A stretch of DNA of 64,000 bases from positions 1,228,110 to 1,292,109 of the forward strand of contig JADJJL010000001.1 in NCBI GenBank assembly GCA_016710265.1. Direction: 5' to 3'. A program made the translations under genes and the position numbers. Positions 17,630 to 25,836 of the stretch are shown one piece after another. This DNA comes from Saprospiraceae bacterium (GTDB lineage Bacteria; Bacteroidota; Bacteroidia; Chitinophagales; Saprospiraceae). Under the pieces are notes generated by a model that was not told the DNA's origin, searched no databases, and saw only the letters and a list, made by a program, of their open reading frames with translations. Each line of letters starts with the position of its first letter. Position 1 is the stretch's first letter.

Positions 17630-19288
17630 TTATACATTCCTCAACTCCCTTCTCAGAATCTTTCCCACATTTGTTTTTGGGAGAGAATCTCTAAATACGA
17701 CTTCCTTTGGTATTTTATAATTGGTTAAATATTCACGAGTATATTGGATGATTTCGGAAGCAGTCAAACTTTGATCCTTTTTGACAATAAAAACTTTCAC
17801 CATCTCACCACATTTTTCGTCAGGCATCCCTATGGCGGCCACCTCCAAAACTTTTGGATGGCGCATGATCACATCTTCTATTTCATTGGGATAGACATTA
17901 AATCCGGATACCAGGATCATGTCTTTTTTGCGATCGACTATTTTAAAATATCCATCATCATCCATCACCCCGATGTCTCCGGTACACAACCAGCCGTCCT
18001 TGATGGCCAATGCGGTTTCCTCCGGCTTATTGTAATACCCTTTCATCACTTGAGGACCGCTGACTTGAATTTCACCCGCTTCGTTAGGCCCGCAAATATG
18101 CCCATCTTCCGCCACAATGCGCACATCAGTGCTGGGTACCGGTAAGCCAATGCTCCCCATTTTGCCAGATCCATCTAAAGGATTTAAGCTGACCACAGGA
18201 GAAGTTTCAGTCATCCCAAATCCTTCGCATAATGAACATCCTGTGACGGCTTTCCATCGGTCGGCTACCGAAGTTTGAATGGCCATTGCACCGCCTACGC
18301 TCACCCTCAGCGCACTGAAATCGTGCTTGTCAAATCCCGGAAAGTTGAGCAAGGCATTGTATAGGGTGTTGACACCCGTCATGAGACTTATTTTATGGTC
18401 TTTGAAGGCTTTGGACACCGAGCCAATATCGCGCGCATTGACAATCAGTACCGTGTTGGCACCAATGGCCATCATTGCAAGGACATTGACCGCAAAGGCA
18501 AAAATATGGTACATTGGTAAGGGAGATAAAGTAGTCTCCTGTCCTTCTTTCAGATATGGTCCTAGGATGGCCCTAATTTGCTGGAGGTTGCCGACCATAT
18601 TTCGGTTGGTCAGCATGGTGCCTTTGCTCACTCCTGTGGTTCCTCCGGTGTATTGTAGCAGAATGACATCATCCAGTGAAGAAGTAAACTGATCAATGGT
18701 AAATCGCGAACCTTCTTTGATCGCATGGCCCATACAAACGGTGTTGGGTATTGTAAACTTTGGAACCATTTTTTTAACATTTTTGACCATAAAATCCACG
18801 GCCCAACCTTTAACACCTCCTAAAAATTCTCCGATGGTGGTCCTGATGACAATGCTGATCTTAGTCTTGGCGATGATTTTTTCAAGATTGGCTGCAAAAT
18901 TTTCTGCAATGACGATGGCCTTCACTCCTGAATCATTAAATTGGTATTCCATTTCGTGAGGCGTGTAAAGTGGATTGGTGTTGACGATGACCAAGCCTGC
19001 TCTCAAAGCCCCAAAAATGGCAATCGGGTATTGCAGTAAATTTGGCATCATCAGAGCAATCTTATCTCCTGGTTTTAGGCCTCTGGAATGAAGATAGGCC
19101 GCAAAATTTTTGGATTTTACGTCCAGATCATGATAGCTAATGGACTTCCCCATAAAGCTGAAGGCGGTCAGGTTTTTGTATTTTTTAAAACACTCTTCAG
19201 CAAACTCGATAAGTGAGCAATAAGCTTCTGCATCAATGTTGGCGGGTATTCCAGCGGGATAGTGTTTTAGCCAGGGTCTTTGGTCCAT
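17630..19288 (-). CDS. fadD: Long-chain fatty-acid-CoA ligase
   Basis: 552-aa ANL-superfamily enzyme that activates fatty acids to acyl-CoA via acyl-AMP. Motifs: P-loop YTGGTTGVSKGTML, GFGMTETSP, the hinge region CTGDIGVMDDDGYFKIVDRKKDMI and the C-terminal catalytic Lys in LPKTNVGKILRRELR. Length and motif order match FadD; chain-length preference cannot be read. Cytosolic or membrane-peripheral. Preceded by a TAACTTTG box about 85 nt upstream; no co-transcribed beta-oxidation genes are nearby. Confidence 0.93.
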   Translation of the reverse strand: MDQRPWLKHYPAGIPANIDAEAYCSLIEFAEECFKKYKNLTAFSFMGKSISYHDLDVKSKNFAAYLHSRGLKPGDKIALMMPNLLQYPIAIFGALRAGLVIVNTNPLYTPHEMEYQFNDSGVKAIVIAENFAANLEKIIAKTKISIVIRTTIGEFLGGVKGWAVDFMVKNVKKMVPKFTIPNTVCMGHAIKEGSRFTIDQFTSSLDDVILLQYTGGTTGVSKGTMLTNRNMVGNLQQIRAILGPYLKEGQETTLSPLPMYHIFAFAVNVLAMMAIGANTVLIVNARDIGSVSKAFKDHKISLMTGVNTLYNALLNFPGFDKHDFSALRVSVGGAMAIQTSVADRWKAVTGCSLCEGFGMTETSPVVSLNPLDGSGKMGSIGLPVPSTDVRIVAEDGHICGPNEAGEIQVSGPQVMKGYYNKPEETALAIKDGWLCTGDIGVMDDDGYFKIVDRKKDMILVSGFNVYPNEIEDVIMRHPKVLEVAAIGMPDEKCGEMVKVFIVKKDQSLTASEIIQYTREYLTNYKIPKEVVFRDSLPKTNVGKILRRELRNV

Positions 19289-19617
19289 TTTGAATGATTT
19301 GTGGGTAAAAATAGGATAAATTTGGGAAATGAGATTTAAAGCCTTAAAAGGAAGGTATCTAGGACTATAAGATCAAAGTTAGAATTGGCAATTACATACA
19401 ACAAACTAAAGTTGGTAAAATGTAAGTCACTCAATTTAGTAAAGTTTAATATAAAATAAATAACATTATTATTATTTTTGTGCTTTGGAGATTTTTATTG
19501 ATTTCAAATATATTAACATCAGAAAATGGCTAAAACAAATTTTCGAATCTTAGCTATTTCAATTTATTGATAACTTCATAGCTGATCTAGATCAAAATAA
19601 TAAAATCGAAATAAATT
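19289..19617. other. Divergent intergenic region
   Basis: AT-rich region between divergent genes. It holds a TAACTTTG box on the minus strand (19374-19381) and TATTTTTG on the plus strand (19473-19480). Nothing else was recognised. Confidence 0.5.
19374..19381 (-). promoter_or_regulatory. -7 promoter box for fadD
   Basis: Minus-strand TAACTTTG, 85 nt upstream of the fadD ATG. Confidence 0.45.
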
Positions 19618-20079
19618 ATGGATCTCCTACTCCCACTCAAGTTTTTTCTGGCTATGATGGTGTTATTCACCCTCTCCAGTTGCTGCCGATATGTGGATTG
19701 TGTATCAGATGATTATTTTATTAAGCTGGTCATTAAAGATCAGAGTGACAGTAGCGATCTGATTTTTGGTGATGGCAGGGAGTACGATAGATCGGAGATA
19801 CAATGTTATTCGATCTTAGGTGGGGATACCACAATTTATGAAATCGCATTTGAAGCTTACAACTCTTCGGTAAGTGATAGCATCGTTTTTATTAAATTAT
19901 TTCCTGAAATATTTGAGAATGTATATTTAAAATGGAATGATACGGATGTCGATACACTTCTGGTGAAATACCATTCTTTTGATACAAACTGTTGCGGTAA
20001 AATCACCGAAATTTCGAAGAAGAATATCAATGGAGTGGATCATAAAATTGATCGGGTTCCGATTCAGTTGTTTAAATGA
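19618..20079 (+). CDS. Hypothetical small lipoprotein-like protein
   Basis: 153 aa with a hydrophobic N-terminus (MVLFTLSSCCRYVDC) and a lipobox-like LSSC at about residue 22, so probably a lipoprotein. The rest is acidic and beta-rich, with DTDVDTLLVKYHSFDTNCCGKITEI near the end; several Cys could form disulfides. No family recognised. Starts an accessory stretch; a TATTTTTG box at 19473 would give a leader of ~130 nt. Confidence 0.6.
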   Translation: MDLLLPLKFFLAMMVLFTLSSCCRYVDCVSDDYFIKLVIKDQSDSSDLIFGDGREYDRSEIQCYSILGGDTTIYEIAFEAYNSSVSDSIVFIKLFPEIFENVYLKWNDTDVDTLLVKYHSFDTNCCGKITEISKKNINGVDHKIDRVPIQLFK

Positions 20080-20179
20080 TAATTATGAGAGAAGGTATTT
20101 TAGTTTTCAATAAGTTTCTTTGGCAATTGTTGAACCATAGGATCAAATATTTTTGAACCTTAGCATCAATATAGAAGTC

Positions 20180-20401
20180 ATGTTAACTATTAAGGAAAAG
20201 ATTATCAAAAGAATAGAAGGAATCAATGATGAAGAACTGCTTCAGGATGTTTATACCCTGTTGTTGGACATAGTTGAAACAAGACAAATTCTCATTTTAA
20301 ATGATGAACAAAAATTAAAGATTGAGGAGGCAAGAATTGATTATAAGAATAATCGCTTTTATACCAATGATCATGTCTTTAATGATTTGTTACAGAATTA
20401 A
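20180..20401 (+). CDS. Putative antitoxin-like small protein
   Basis: 73 aa from ATG 20180; an upstream in-frame start at 20153 adds nine residues not like the family. Pattern: an N-terminal helix (LTIKEKIIKRIEGINDEELLQD) and a C-terminal LNDEQKLKIEEARIDYKNNR-type segment, which is characteristic of small antitoxins of the addiction-module type that accompany RelE/ParE toxins. No such toxin follows; the next gene is a disrupted DUF2442 reading frame, so the module may be decayed. Assignment rests on pattern only. Confidence 0.5.
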   Translation: MLTIKEKIIKRIEGINDEELLQDVYTLLLDIVETRQILILNDEQKLKIEEARIDYKNNRFYTNDHVFNDLLQN

Positions 20402-20404
20402 CCA

Positions 20405-20662
20405 TTGGATGTGAAAGTTATTGATAAATTACAAATTGAAAATATTGCATTTGAAGTTGACAGAATTATAGTCATTATAAATGGATAAGTACATTGTTGG
20501 AATCTTGGTGAAATATCACAAAGACTTTTAAATGCGGCAGATGAGGACAGGAATCTTTATATGATATCTCCATCCGGTTATGGTATTCATTGGCCTTCTA
20601 TAGATGAGGACATTTCATTAAGGGGGCTTTTGAATAATAAACACAAGCTGAAACAAATATAA
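20405..20662 (+). pseudogene. Disrupted DUF2442 gene
   Basis: Reading one frame from TTG 20405 to the stop at 20662 gives 85 codons of DUF2442-like protein interrupted by an in-frame TAA at 20486-20488. The downstream part is the conserved family end: QRLLNAADEDRNLYMISPSG followed by YGIHWPSIDEDISLRGLL. The upstream part starts LDVKVIDKLQIENIAF and lacks an ATG. A single nonsense change, or a sequencing error, would explain it. DUF2442 proteins are typically found in toxin-antitoxin-like pairs; the 73-aa gene directly upstream fits that. Confidence 0.65.
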
Positions 20663-20796
20663 CCTTAGGGTATGTTCTAAACCCAATTTCTATTATCAGG
20701 ATCAATTTTAATTCGTCCAATTTTATTTTTCATTATAAAATATTTTGTAGCGTATCTTAGCGATGCGAAAAGTAGTTTAGATCTAAAGTCAAAGCA

Positions 20797-21096
20797 ATGG
20801 TAAAAAGAGAAGATATTATCACATTTTTAAAAGAAAAGAAGGACATTTTATTCTTTGATTATCAATTGGTTAAGTTAGGCTTATACGGTTCCTTTGCCAG
20901 AAATGAAGGAACAGAGAATAGTGATATCGACATTATTGTAGAATTCAAACCGAATACAGAAGACCTCTTGGATAAGAAAGCAAAAATTAAAAATTTAATA
21001 GGGAGTAAATTCAATAGAAAGGTTGATATATGCAGAGAAAAATACATCAAACCTTATTTTAGGGCCCAAATCCTTGAATCAAGCATCTATGTCTGA
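20797..21096 (+). CDS. mntA: MNT nucleotidyltransferase (type VII antitoxin)
   Basis: 99-aa minimal nucleotidyltransferase. Motif GSFARNEGTENSDIDI (Gly31-Ser32 and Asp43/Asp45) plus the third acidic position in KVDICR form the catalytic site. In characterised MntA/HepT pairs this enzyme inactivates the HEPN toxin by AMPylating a Tyr near its active site. It overlaps the HEPN gene by 8 nt, the canonical arrangement. Cytosolic. No own promoter recognised. Confidence 0.88.
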   Translation: MVKREDIITFLKEKKDILFFDYQLVKLGLYGSFARNEGTENSDIDIIVEFKPNTEDLLDKKAKIKNLIGSKFNRKVDICREKYIKPYFRAQILESSIYV

Positions 21097-21451
21097 GAAA
21101 GATAAAGCAAATTTATTGGCGATATTTGATAGTTGCTCAAAAATTCAGAAATTCACAGAAGAAATTTGGGATGCGGATGCCTTGTTTACAGATGAAAAAA
21201 CATTTGATGCCGTTTTAATGAATTTCGTTCTAATTGGGGAAGCAGTTGCAAGATTATCAGAAAAATTAAAATTGGAACAGCATCAAATTCCTTGGACTCA
21301 AATAAAGGGATTTAGAAACATTGTTGTCCATGACTATTTTGGGGTTGATGCAGAAGAAGTATGGCAAATCATTAACAGCAAACTGCCAGAATTAGAAAAA
21401 GGGATCAAAGAAATAATTGAATTTAATTCAGACTTGAATTCAACAAGTTAG
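21089..21451 (+). CDS. hepT: HEPN-domain RNase toxin (DUF86)
   Basis: 120 aa from ATG 21089, which overlaps mntA; the open frame extends upstream to 21023 but inside mntA. The HEPN catalytic signature Rx4-6H is present as Arg76-x4-His81-x-Tyr83 in FRNIVVHDYFGVD, the RX4HXY form in which the Tyr is the AMPylation target in HepT. The rest is helical. It acts on RNA (tRNA in the studied case) when not neutralised. Type VII TA assignment is by motif and gene order. Confidence 0.88.
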   Translation: MSEKDKANLLAIFDSCSKIQKFTEEIWDADALFTDEKTFDAVLMNFVLIGEAVARLSEKLKLEQHQIPWTQIKGFRNIVVHDYFGVDAEEVWQIINSKLPELEKGIKEIIEFNSDLNSTS

Positions 21452-21509
21452 TTAATGGAACTTTTTAGTGCGCAGCACAAGCCTCTCAGCGAGCGCATTA
21501 CAAGGCGCT

Positions 21510-21533
21510 CCGAGTTGCCTAATTGACTCATTG
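21510..21533 (-). repeat. Short octamer array
   Basis: Minus strand reads CCAATGAG, TCAATTAG, GCAACTCG in 8-nt phase, next to a palindromic GCGCTC-rich stretch. It resembles the arrays after stop codons, but no minus-strand gene ends here. Confidence 0.45.
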
Positions 21534-21584
21534 GCCTTCTTCCTATATAACAAAAGTTATATTGTCGTAATTTCTTAAACTTGT

Positions 21585-21592
21585 TATTTTTG
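21585..21592 (+). promoter_or_regulatory. Promoter for the LpxR-like gene
   Basis: TATTTTTG with a TTG at 21562-21564, spacer 20 nt: the best match in this window to the full Bacteroidota promoter. ATG follows 31 nt later. Confidence 0.55.
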
Positions 21593-21623
21593 ATGGTCTA
21601 ATTTACCTACAAATCAAACAAAA

Positions 21624-23480
21624 ATGAAAAAGTATTTTTTTCTCCAAGTTCTGGTATCCTCATTACAGATTTTAGTATCACATTTAGTTGGACAATCCCC
21701 TATTAAACAAAGGGTACCACAGAATGTAATTTTAAATAAAGATTGGTTCGAGAGCGCAAGCACAAAAAGAGGTGATATTATTGAGTCCGTGATTTTACAA
21801 ACCGACAATGATATTTTTTCTTTTGGTTTGAACAACGATGAAGATTTTACCACAGGAATTAATTTACACTTTTACTATAAATCATTTTTCAAGAAAAGTA
21901 TTTTTCCATCATTTGGAGCTAGTGAAGACTGGCAACTAGGTAGAACAGTATCCAATTCGAACATCATGGGCTTTGGTAGTTTGTTGTACACTCCTAAGAA
22001 TCTGGAACAAAAGTCTGTCATAGACACCATGGATAGACCCTTTGCATCTTTCCAATATCTTACCATTGGTCGTAGCTCAATATTAAAAATGTGGAACCCA
22101 TGGCTAGATAAAAAAAATTACTATCAAAGGCTTGACTGCAGGTTGGATTTGGGTGCCATGGGAGGAAAGTATGGACAAAGTGTTCAAACGTGGATGCATC
22201 AACTGATCGATGATGAAAAACCATTTGGCTGGAAATATCAAATCGGTGGTGGAAAAACACTATTTACCTTTAATTATAATTTTCAGTATGAAGCTCTCAT
22301 TCGTTCAGCGCGACTTAAGCCACTACATCGTACACATTTATTCAATGGATTGAACAGATATGCCAGTTATAATCCAGCCTATTTCTTTTTTGTAGGCAGT
22401 TTAAATATCGGGAATATTCTCAATGATGCAAGCCTTGGATTTAGGGTCAATTTATTTAATATAAACACCCATCATAAATATACTCTCCAATTCAGAAATG
22501 AGACCAATTTGGCTTATCCCGGAAGTAATCTATCCAAAAAGAAAGTAAAAAAGTTTAATGGATGGTGTAAAGATGATTTGCATCCACTTAAAACCACTGA
22601 TTCTGTTTTGTATAGTCAATTAATGGATTGGTATATCCATCATAGCATCCCGCCAGTCTTTGATGATGAGCACTCTTTGGAATCCAGTTTGAGAAATTTT
22701 CTGATAATAACATCGGGAGCCGCACTTAAACACAACAATACTGAAGGCAAATATGATCCTGTAGAAATTCAATCTGCTTACCAAAATTTAAATAAGAAAC
22801 TCGATTCACTTTTAGATAGTATATCAATCTTGATCAAAGAACAAAAAGTAGATGATCAGCTTATATCATTCATTAAAGAGCAATATGGACAAATCATTGA
22901 TCACTATGCAAGTCAATTGCATTCGAGGGATGCCCAATACATTTTTGATTTGCATATTAATCCCGAATGGCTGGATAATGATTTATTATTGCTTCAGGGC
23001 GTCTATCAGTTATTAATACAATATAAGAAAACTTTAAAAAGGAGTGAGGACAATCCAATATATTATATGGACCCGAATCCAAAATATTTCACCAGTAGAT
23101 TCAATTTTTCATTTTACTTAAGATCTGATCTCAAAGTAGCCTTGTACAATGGTTACATTCAGGGACCCTTGTTTCACAATGTCAATCACGCCCACAAACT
23201 TGGAAATATACAACCTTTCATACCAATGTTTAGGGCAGGGATCCAGACCAGACTTGGACACTTTTTAGACTTGGAATTGGAATACATCGTAAGATATCGA
23301 GAAGTATTTAATTATCAGTATTATTTTGAGAATACAATTTATCAAAAATTAGACAATCTTAAAAATTGGCACAATTATGCCACAATAAGAGTCATATTGA
23401 ATCCAAATACTTTTTTTGAAATGGGCAGGCAAAAAAAGATCTACAATACCGTAGAAAAAATGGCTAAAAATTTAAAATGA
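21624..23480 (+). CDS. LpxR-like lipid A deacylase family protein, enlarged
   Basis: 618 aa with signal peptide (~1-22). LpxR family members are ~320-aa outer-membrane beta-barrels that remove a 3'-acyloxyacyl group from lipid A. Family marks: TDNDIFSF and NDEDFTTGINLHFYY near the N-terminus, DRPFASFQYLTIG, and beta-barrel strands with aromatic ends (INTHHKYTLQFRNETN, RYREVFNYQYYF). A non-barrel, charged helical insertion occupies roughly residues 310-475 (PVEIQSAYQNLNKKLDSLLD ... SFIKEQYGQIIDHYA), nearly doubling the protein. Catalytic residues are not asserted from memory. Function as a deacylase is therefore probable but unproven. Confidence 0.7.
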   Translation: MKKYFFLQVLVSSLQILVSHLVGQSPIKQRVPQNVILNKDWFESASTKRGDIIESVILQTDNDIFSFGLNNDEDFTTGINLHFYYKSFFKKSIFPSFGASEDWQLGRTVSNSNIMGFGSLLYTPKNLEQKSVIDTMDRPFASFQYLTIGRSSILKMWNPWLDKKNYYQRLDCRLDLGAMGGKYGQSVQTWMHQLIDDEKPFGWKYQIGGGKTLFTFNYNFQYEALIRSARLKPLHRTHLFNGLNRYASYNPAYFFFVGSLNIGNILNDASLGFRVNLFNINTHHKYTLQFRNETNLAYPGSNLSKKKVKKFNGWCKDDLHPLKTTDSVLYSQLMDWYIHHSIPPVFDDEHSLESSLRNFLIITSGAALKHNNTEGKYDPVEIQSAYQNLNKKLDSLLDSISILIKEQKVDDQLISFIKEQYGQIIDHYASQLHSRDAQYIFDLHINPEWLDNDLLLLQGVYQLLIQYKKTLKRSEDNPIYYMDPNPKYFTSRFNFSFYLRSDLKVALYNGYIQGPLFHNVNHAHKLGNIQPFIPMFRAGIQTRLGHFLDLELEYIVRYREVFNYQYYFENTIYQKLDNLKNWHNYATIRVILNPNTFFEMGRQKKIYNTVEKMAKNLK

Positions 23481-23748
23481 ACACATAAATTTCAGCATTT
23501 ATAGTTTTTCACATTTGTTCCAATTTGGTAAGTTATTCACCCTAATATTAAATTCTTGCAATTTCCTTATTCAAGATAGTTGCAAACCATAGATCCCATT
23601 TAAAACGCTTTATAATTCCACGGAATTCTAAGCTGAATGCTCATTTTTCATGAATTTACGTAAATATTACAAAAATATTATACACGTAACGCATTGATAA
23701 ATAATAAATAATATATTACTACCCCCTTGCACAATTCAAAATTGGTAT

Positions 23749-23756
23749 TATTTTTG
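23749..23756 (+). promoter_or_regulatory. -7 promoter box for the glucosaminidase gene
   Basis: TATTTTTG, with TTGC at 23727 about 19-22 nt upstream. It supports initiation at ATG 23795 or 23774. Confidence 0.5.
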
Positions 23757-23794
23757 CACTACCAAAACCGAATATGTGTCAATACGGAGTGAAT

Positions 23795-24547
23795 ATGAAA
23801 AAGTTAGTTGATTTGTGTTTGGTTTTGATTGCTGGGTTTTTATTGACCAGCACCCGTCCTATTACGGTACAAGAAAAGTATATGGACCGGTATAAAGTCA
23901 TCGCCATGAATGAAATGAAACGATCCGGTATTCCCGCATCTGTAAAGATGGCCCAGGGTATTATGGAGTCGATGGCTGGACGCAGTGAATTGGCAGTTCA
24001 TGCCAACAATCATTTTGGTATTAAGTGCAAATCCACCTGGAATGGTGATACTTATTTGTACAAAGACGATGACCGGGATTCAGCCGGAACCCTTGTAAAT
24101 TCCTGTTTTAGATTGTATCCATCTGCGGAGGATTCTTATTTTGACCACTCCGAATTTCTAAAAAACAGATCGAGGTATAATTCACTTTTTAACCTAGCCA
24201 TTACAGATTATGTGGGATGGGCCAATGGTTTGAAAAAATGCGGATATGCCACCGATCCTGCTTATTCCGCTAAAATCATTCAAACCATCGAAAAATACAA
24301 TCTGTATGTATTGGATCAGGAAGTTATAAAATCTCAACTTGTTCCTGTAAAAACAGAAGATGAAATCGTCGCAGAATCTATAAAGAGCGTAGAAGCAGAA
24401 ACTAGAATTACAACTGCCACAAATCCAGTTGCCATTAAATCTCCATTACCCATCTCCAGACCCGTGGTAAAGCCCGGAATACCTGCCTCTTTCAAAAAAG
24501 AAAGCTGCGTAAAGTCTAAGGGGAAAAGAAAAAAGTTATATAAATAA
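23795..24547 (+). CDS. Exported glucosaminidase-domain peptidoglycan hydrolase
   Basis: 250 aa from ATG 23795, where a signal peptide (LCLVLIAGFLLTST) begins. The glucosaminidase (FlgJ/Bax-type) domain covers ~35-180: QEKYMDRYKVIAMNEMKRSG, PASVKMAQGIMESMAGRSELA with the catalytic Glu, HANNHFGIKCKSTWNGDTY, FRLYPSAEDSYFDHSEFL and YVGWANGLKKCGYATDP. It hydrolyses glycan strands in the periplasm. A Pro/Lys-rich tail of ~70 aa follows. The plausible neighbour is the small-RNA candidate starting 36 nt downstream. Confidence 0.88.
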   Translation: MKKLVDLCLVLIAGFLLTSTRPITVQEKYMDRYKVIAMNEMKRSGIPASVKMAQGIMESMAGRSELAVHANNHFGIKCKSTWNGDTYLYKDDDRDSAGTLVNSCFRLYPSAEDSYFDHSEFLKNRSRYNSLFNLAITDYVGWANGLKKCGYATDPAYSAKIIQTIEKYNLYVLDQEVIKSQLVPVKTEDEIVAESIKSVEAETRITTATNPVAIKSPLPISRPVVKPGIPASFKKESCVKSKGKRKKLYK

Positions 24548-24571
24548 AAAACAAATATGAAATAGACTCGT

Positions 24572-24579
24572 TATCTTTG
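24572..24579 (+). promoter_or_regulatory. -7 promoter box for the candidate ncRNA
   Basis: TATCTTTG fits TAnnTTTG and ends 4 nt before the first base of the closing stem at 24584. No -33 TTG is visible. Confidence 0.55.
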
Positions 24580-24583
24580 CAGT

Positions 24584-24690
24584 GCCAGGGTTGTCAGAGT
24601 CTAAATAAACCAATCTCAAACCTAAGACGAATGATAATTGAGTGTTTTTAACCTACTCGCTCATTTCTTCTGACAGCTTTGGCTTTTTTA
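24584..24690 (+). ncRNA. Candidate 6S-like structured RNA with promoter and terminator
   Basis: The RNA opens with GCCAGGGTTGTCAGA (24584-24598), which pairs in all 15 positions (Watson-Crick plus G-U) with TCTGACAGCTTTGGC (24669-24683); TTTTTT follows as terminator. Inside are CTCAA...TTGAG and TGAGTG...CGCTCA pairs, so the enclosed ~70 nt can form further stems. A TAnnTTTG box immediately precedes it. About 107 nt with a long closing stem and no ORF resembles 6S-type RNAs reported from Flavobacteria and relatives. It lacks the GGAAGCAGC core expected of SRP RNA. The 6S label is an inference; the structure is seen. Confidence 0.5.
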
Positions 24691-24845
24691 TTGTCATTGA
24701 CCATGACTTTGACCTTGAATAGGTAGTATTCTAAATAGATTTTCGGTCGTTTCCACAACAATTTTCTAACAGTTTTAATGGATACATTGAATTTTATTAA
24801 ATAAATCTCTTACAATTATCTCTGTAAATTTATTTTCTTTTTTTG

Positions 24846-24985
24846 TCCTACTTTTTGTTGCACGACAGAACGATCCAAGCTGAAAGCTTGGTAGAGTGTG
24901 AAGCCATGGTGCAAAGCAAATGCGCCGGACTAGGCGCATTAATGGCTGAATCGGGCTGATAACCAGCCCGACTGTAATCAAGTCG
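24846..24985 (+). repeat. Module-A variant repeat with two extra hairpins
   Basis: Shares CCTACTTTTTG, GACAGAACGATCCAAGC and GGTAGAGTG with module A. Further on it has two perfect stems: TGCGCC...GGCGCA and TCGGGCTG...CAGCCCGA. Divergent copy of the family. Confidence 0.6.
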
Positions 24986-25009
24986 TGAATAGCCTCTCTT
25001 TTTTATATT

Positions 25010-25095
25010 CTTACTTTCTTTTGACCACGACCGAACGATCCACGCGAATAGTGTGGTGGCGTACGACAGTGCGCCAAGTGAGGGAACGCGTAAGC
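25010..25095 (+). repeat. Module-A variant repeat (divergent)
   Basis: Begins ATTCTTACTTTCTTTTGACC and CGACCGAACGATCCACGCG, then GTGGTGGCGTACGACAGTGCGCC: the same layout as module A with compensatory-looking changes (GGCG.../...CGCC replaces GAGTG/CACTC). Confidence 0.55.
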
Positions 25096-25136
25096 GATAG
25101 CTTTTAGTCATTAACTTTTCGAATATTTATTTTCTT

Positions 25137-25270
25137 CCTTTTGTCCTACTTTTTGTCGCACGACTGAACGATCCAAGCTAAAAGCTTGGTAGAGTGCGAC
25201 AGCACTCTAAGTGAAGGAGCCGCCCACCAAGCAGGCTTGGGGGCAAGCTGAAAGCGGACTAGCAAAAAGT
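25137..25270 (+). repeat. Module-A repeat copy
   Basis: Contains CGACTGAACGATCCAAGC, GGTAGAGTGCGACAGCACTC and GTGAAGGAGCCGC as in copies 1 and 2, with an insertion (CCACCAAGCAGGCTTGGGG) before AAGCGGAC. Confidence 0.65.
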
Positions 25271-25352
25271 AAATCTTTTTAAAAGTTTCTCGTCAAGCTA
25301 AAGGCATAAGGGAAGTGTAAGTAACTAATGAACAGCGTCTCTATATTAAATT

Positions 25353-25499
25353 CTTACTTTCTTTTGACCGCAAAAGAAAGTAAGCAAAGAAAACTCGTCA
25401 CAAAAAAAGGCGATCACGCCTGTTGGCGTGACCAGGTTCTCCGAGCGGGCGCTGCGCTGGATTTCCCGCTCTACAAACCTTTCGCTGGTTTTTTGTGAC
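25353..25499 (+). repeat. Palindrome plus module-B repeat
   Basis: 25353-25384 is a perfect 14-bp inverted repeat, CTTACTTTCTTTTG with a 4-nt loop ACCG. Module B (25397-25499) follows with its outer stem GTCACAAAAAA/TTTTTTGTGAC and the inner stems, and is almost identical to the copy at 15136-15238. Confidence 0.75.
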
Positions 25500-25811
25500 A
25501 ATCCAAAATATGTGAAATATGTAATGATTACTGACTTTTAATTAAAGAGATAAAATCTGCCCGTTTGTGCCTGAAGGTTTGGAATAACAATTTAAGTATT
25601 AGAGATATATGTGGTCCAATCAATCTATTTCAAATTCTTCAATTTTCAAATTTTCTAATTGTATTCTAGGGCCGCTAGTTTAGAAAGGCTCCCTATCTTT
25701 CGAAGATAAATGATCATTATGGGTAAACTTGCTAAACTATAAAAGTTAAAGACTAAATCACTTTATTTTTATCCGTGGGAGGTGAAATATCAATATTGAA
25801 ATTGATCTTCT

Positions 25812-25835
25812 TTCATTTCCAAATTTCCAAATTCT
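25812..25835 (-). repeat. Octamer array downstream of pdxA
   Basis: After the pdxA TAA stop (25837-25839) the minus strand reads AGAATTTG, GAAATTTG, GAAATGAA in 8-nt phase: three units. Confidence 0.6.
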
Positions 25836-25836
25836 C

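Larger units (their letters stand above)
24691..25836. other. Gene-free repeat-rich stretch
   Basis: No coding sequence supported. It holds three module-A variants, one module-B copy and an octamer array (25812-25835), described separately. The remainder, including 24691-24840 and 25505-25810, is AT-rich with nothing recognised. Confidence 0.7.

Noticed and set aside
18279..18959. Long plus-strand frames opposite fadD
   Set aside because: Antisense shadows of a strongly supported enzyme gene.
20411..20490. Separate short gene before the in-frame stop in the DUF2442 frame
   Set aside because: The short peptide and the downstream conserved part are in one frame with one TAA between them, so a single broken gene explains them better.
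23600..23630. AATTCC-ACG-GGAATT-like palindrome upstream of the glucosaminidase gene
   Set aside because: Short, AT-rich and unsupported by any spacing to a promoter; likely chance.
24584..24690. SRP RNA or tmRNA identity for the structured RNA
   Set aside because: No GGAAGCAGC-like SRP core, no tRNA-like ends or tag reading frame; the size and closing stem fit 6S-like RNA better.
24775..25111. Minus-strand open frames in the repeat-rich spacer
   Set aside because: They run through module A variants, have low complexity and no recognisable domain.
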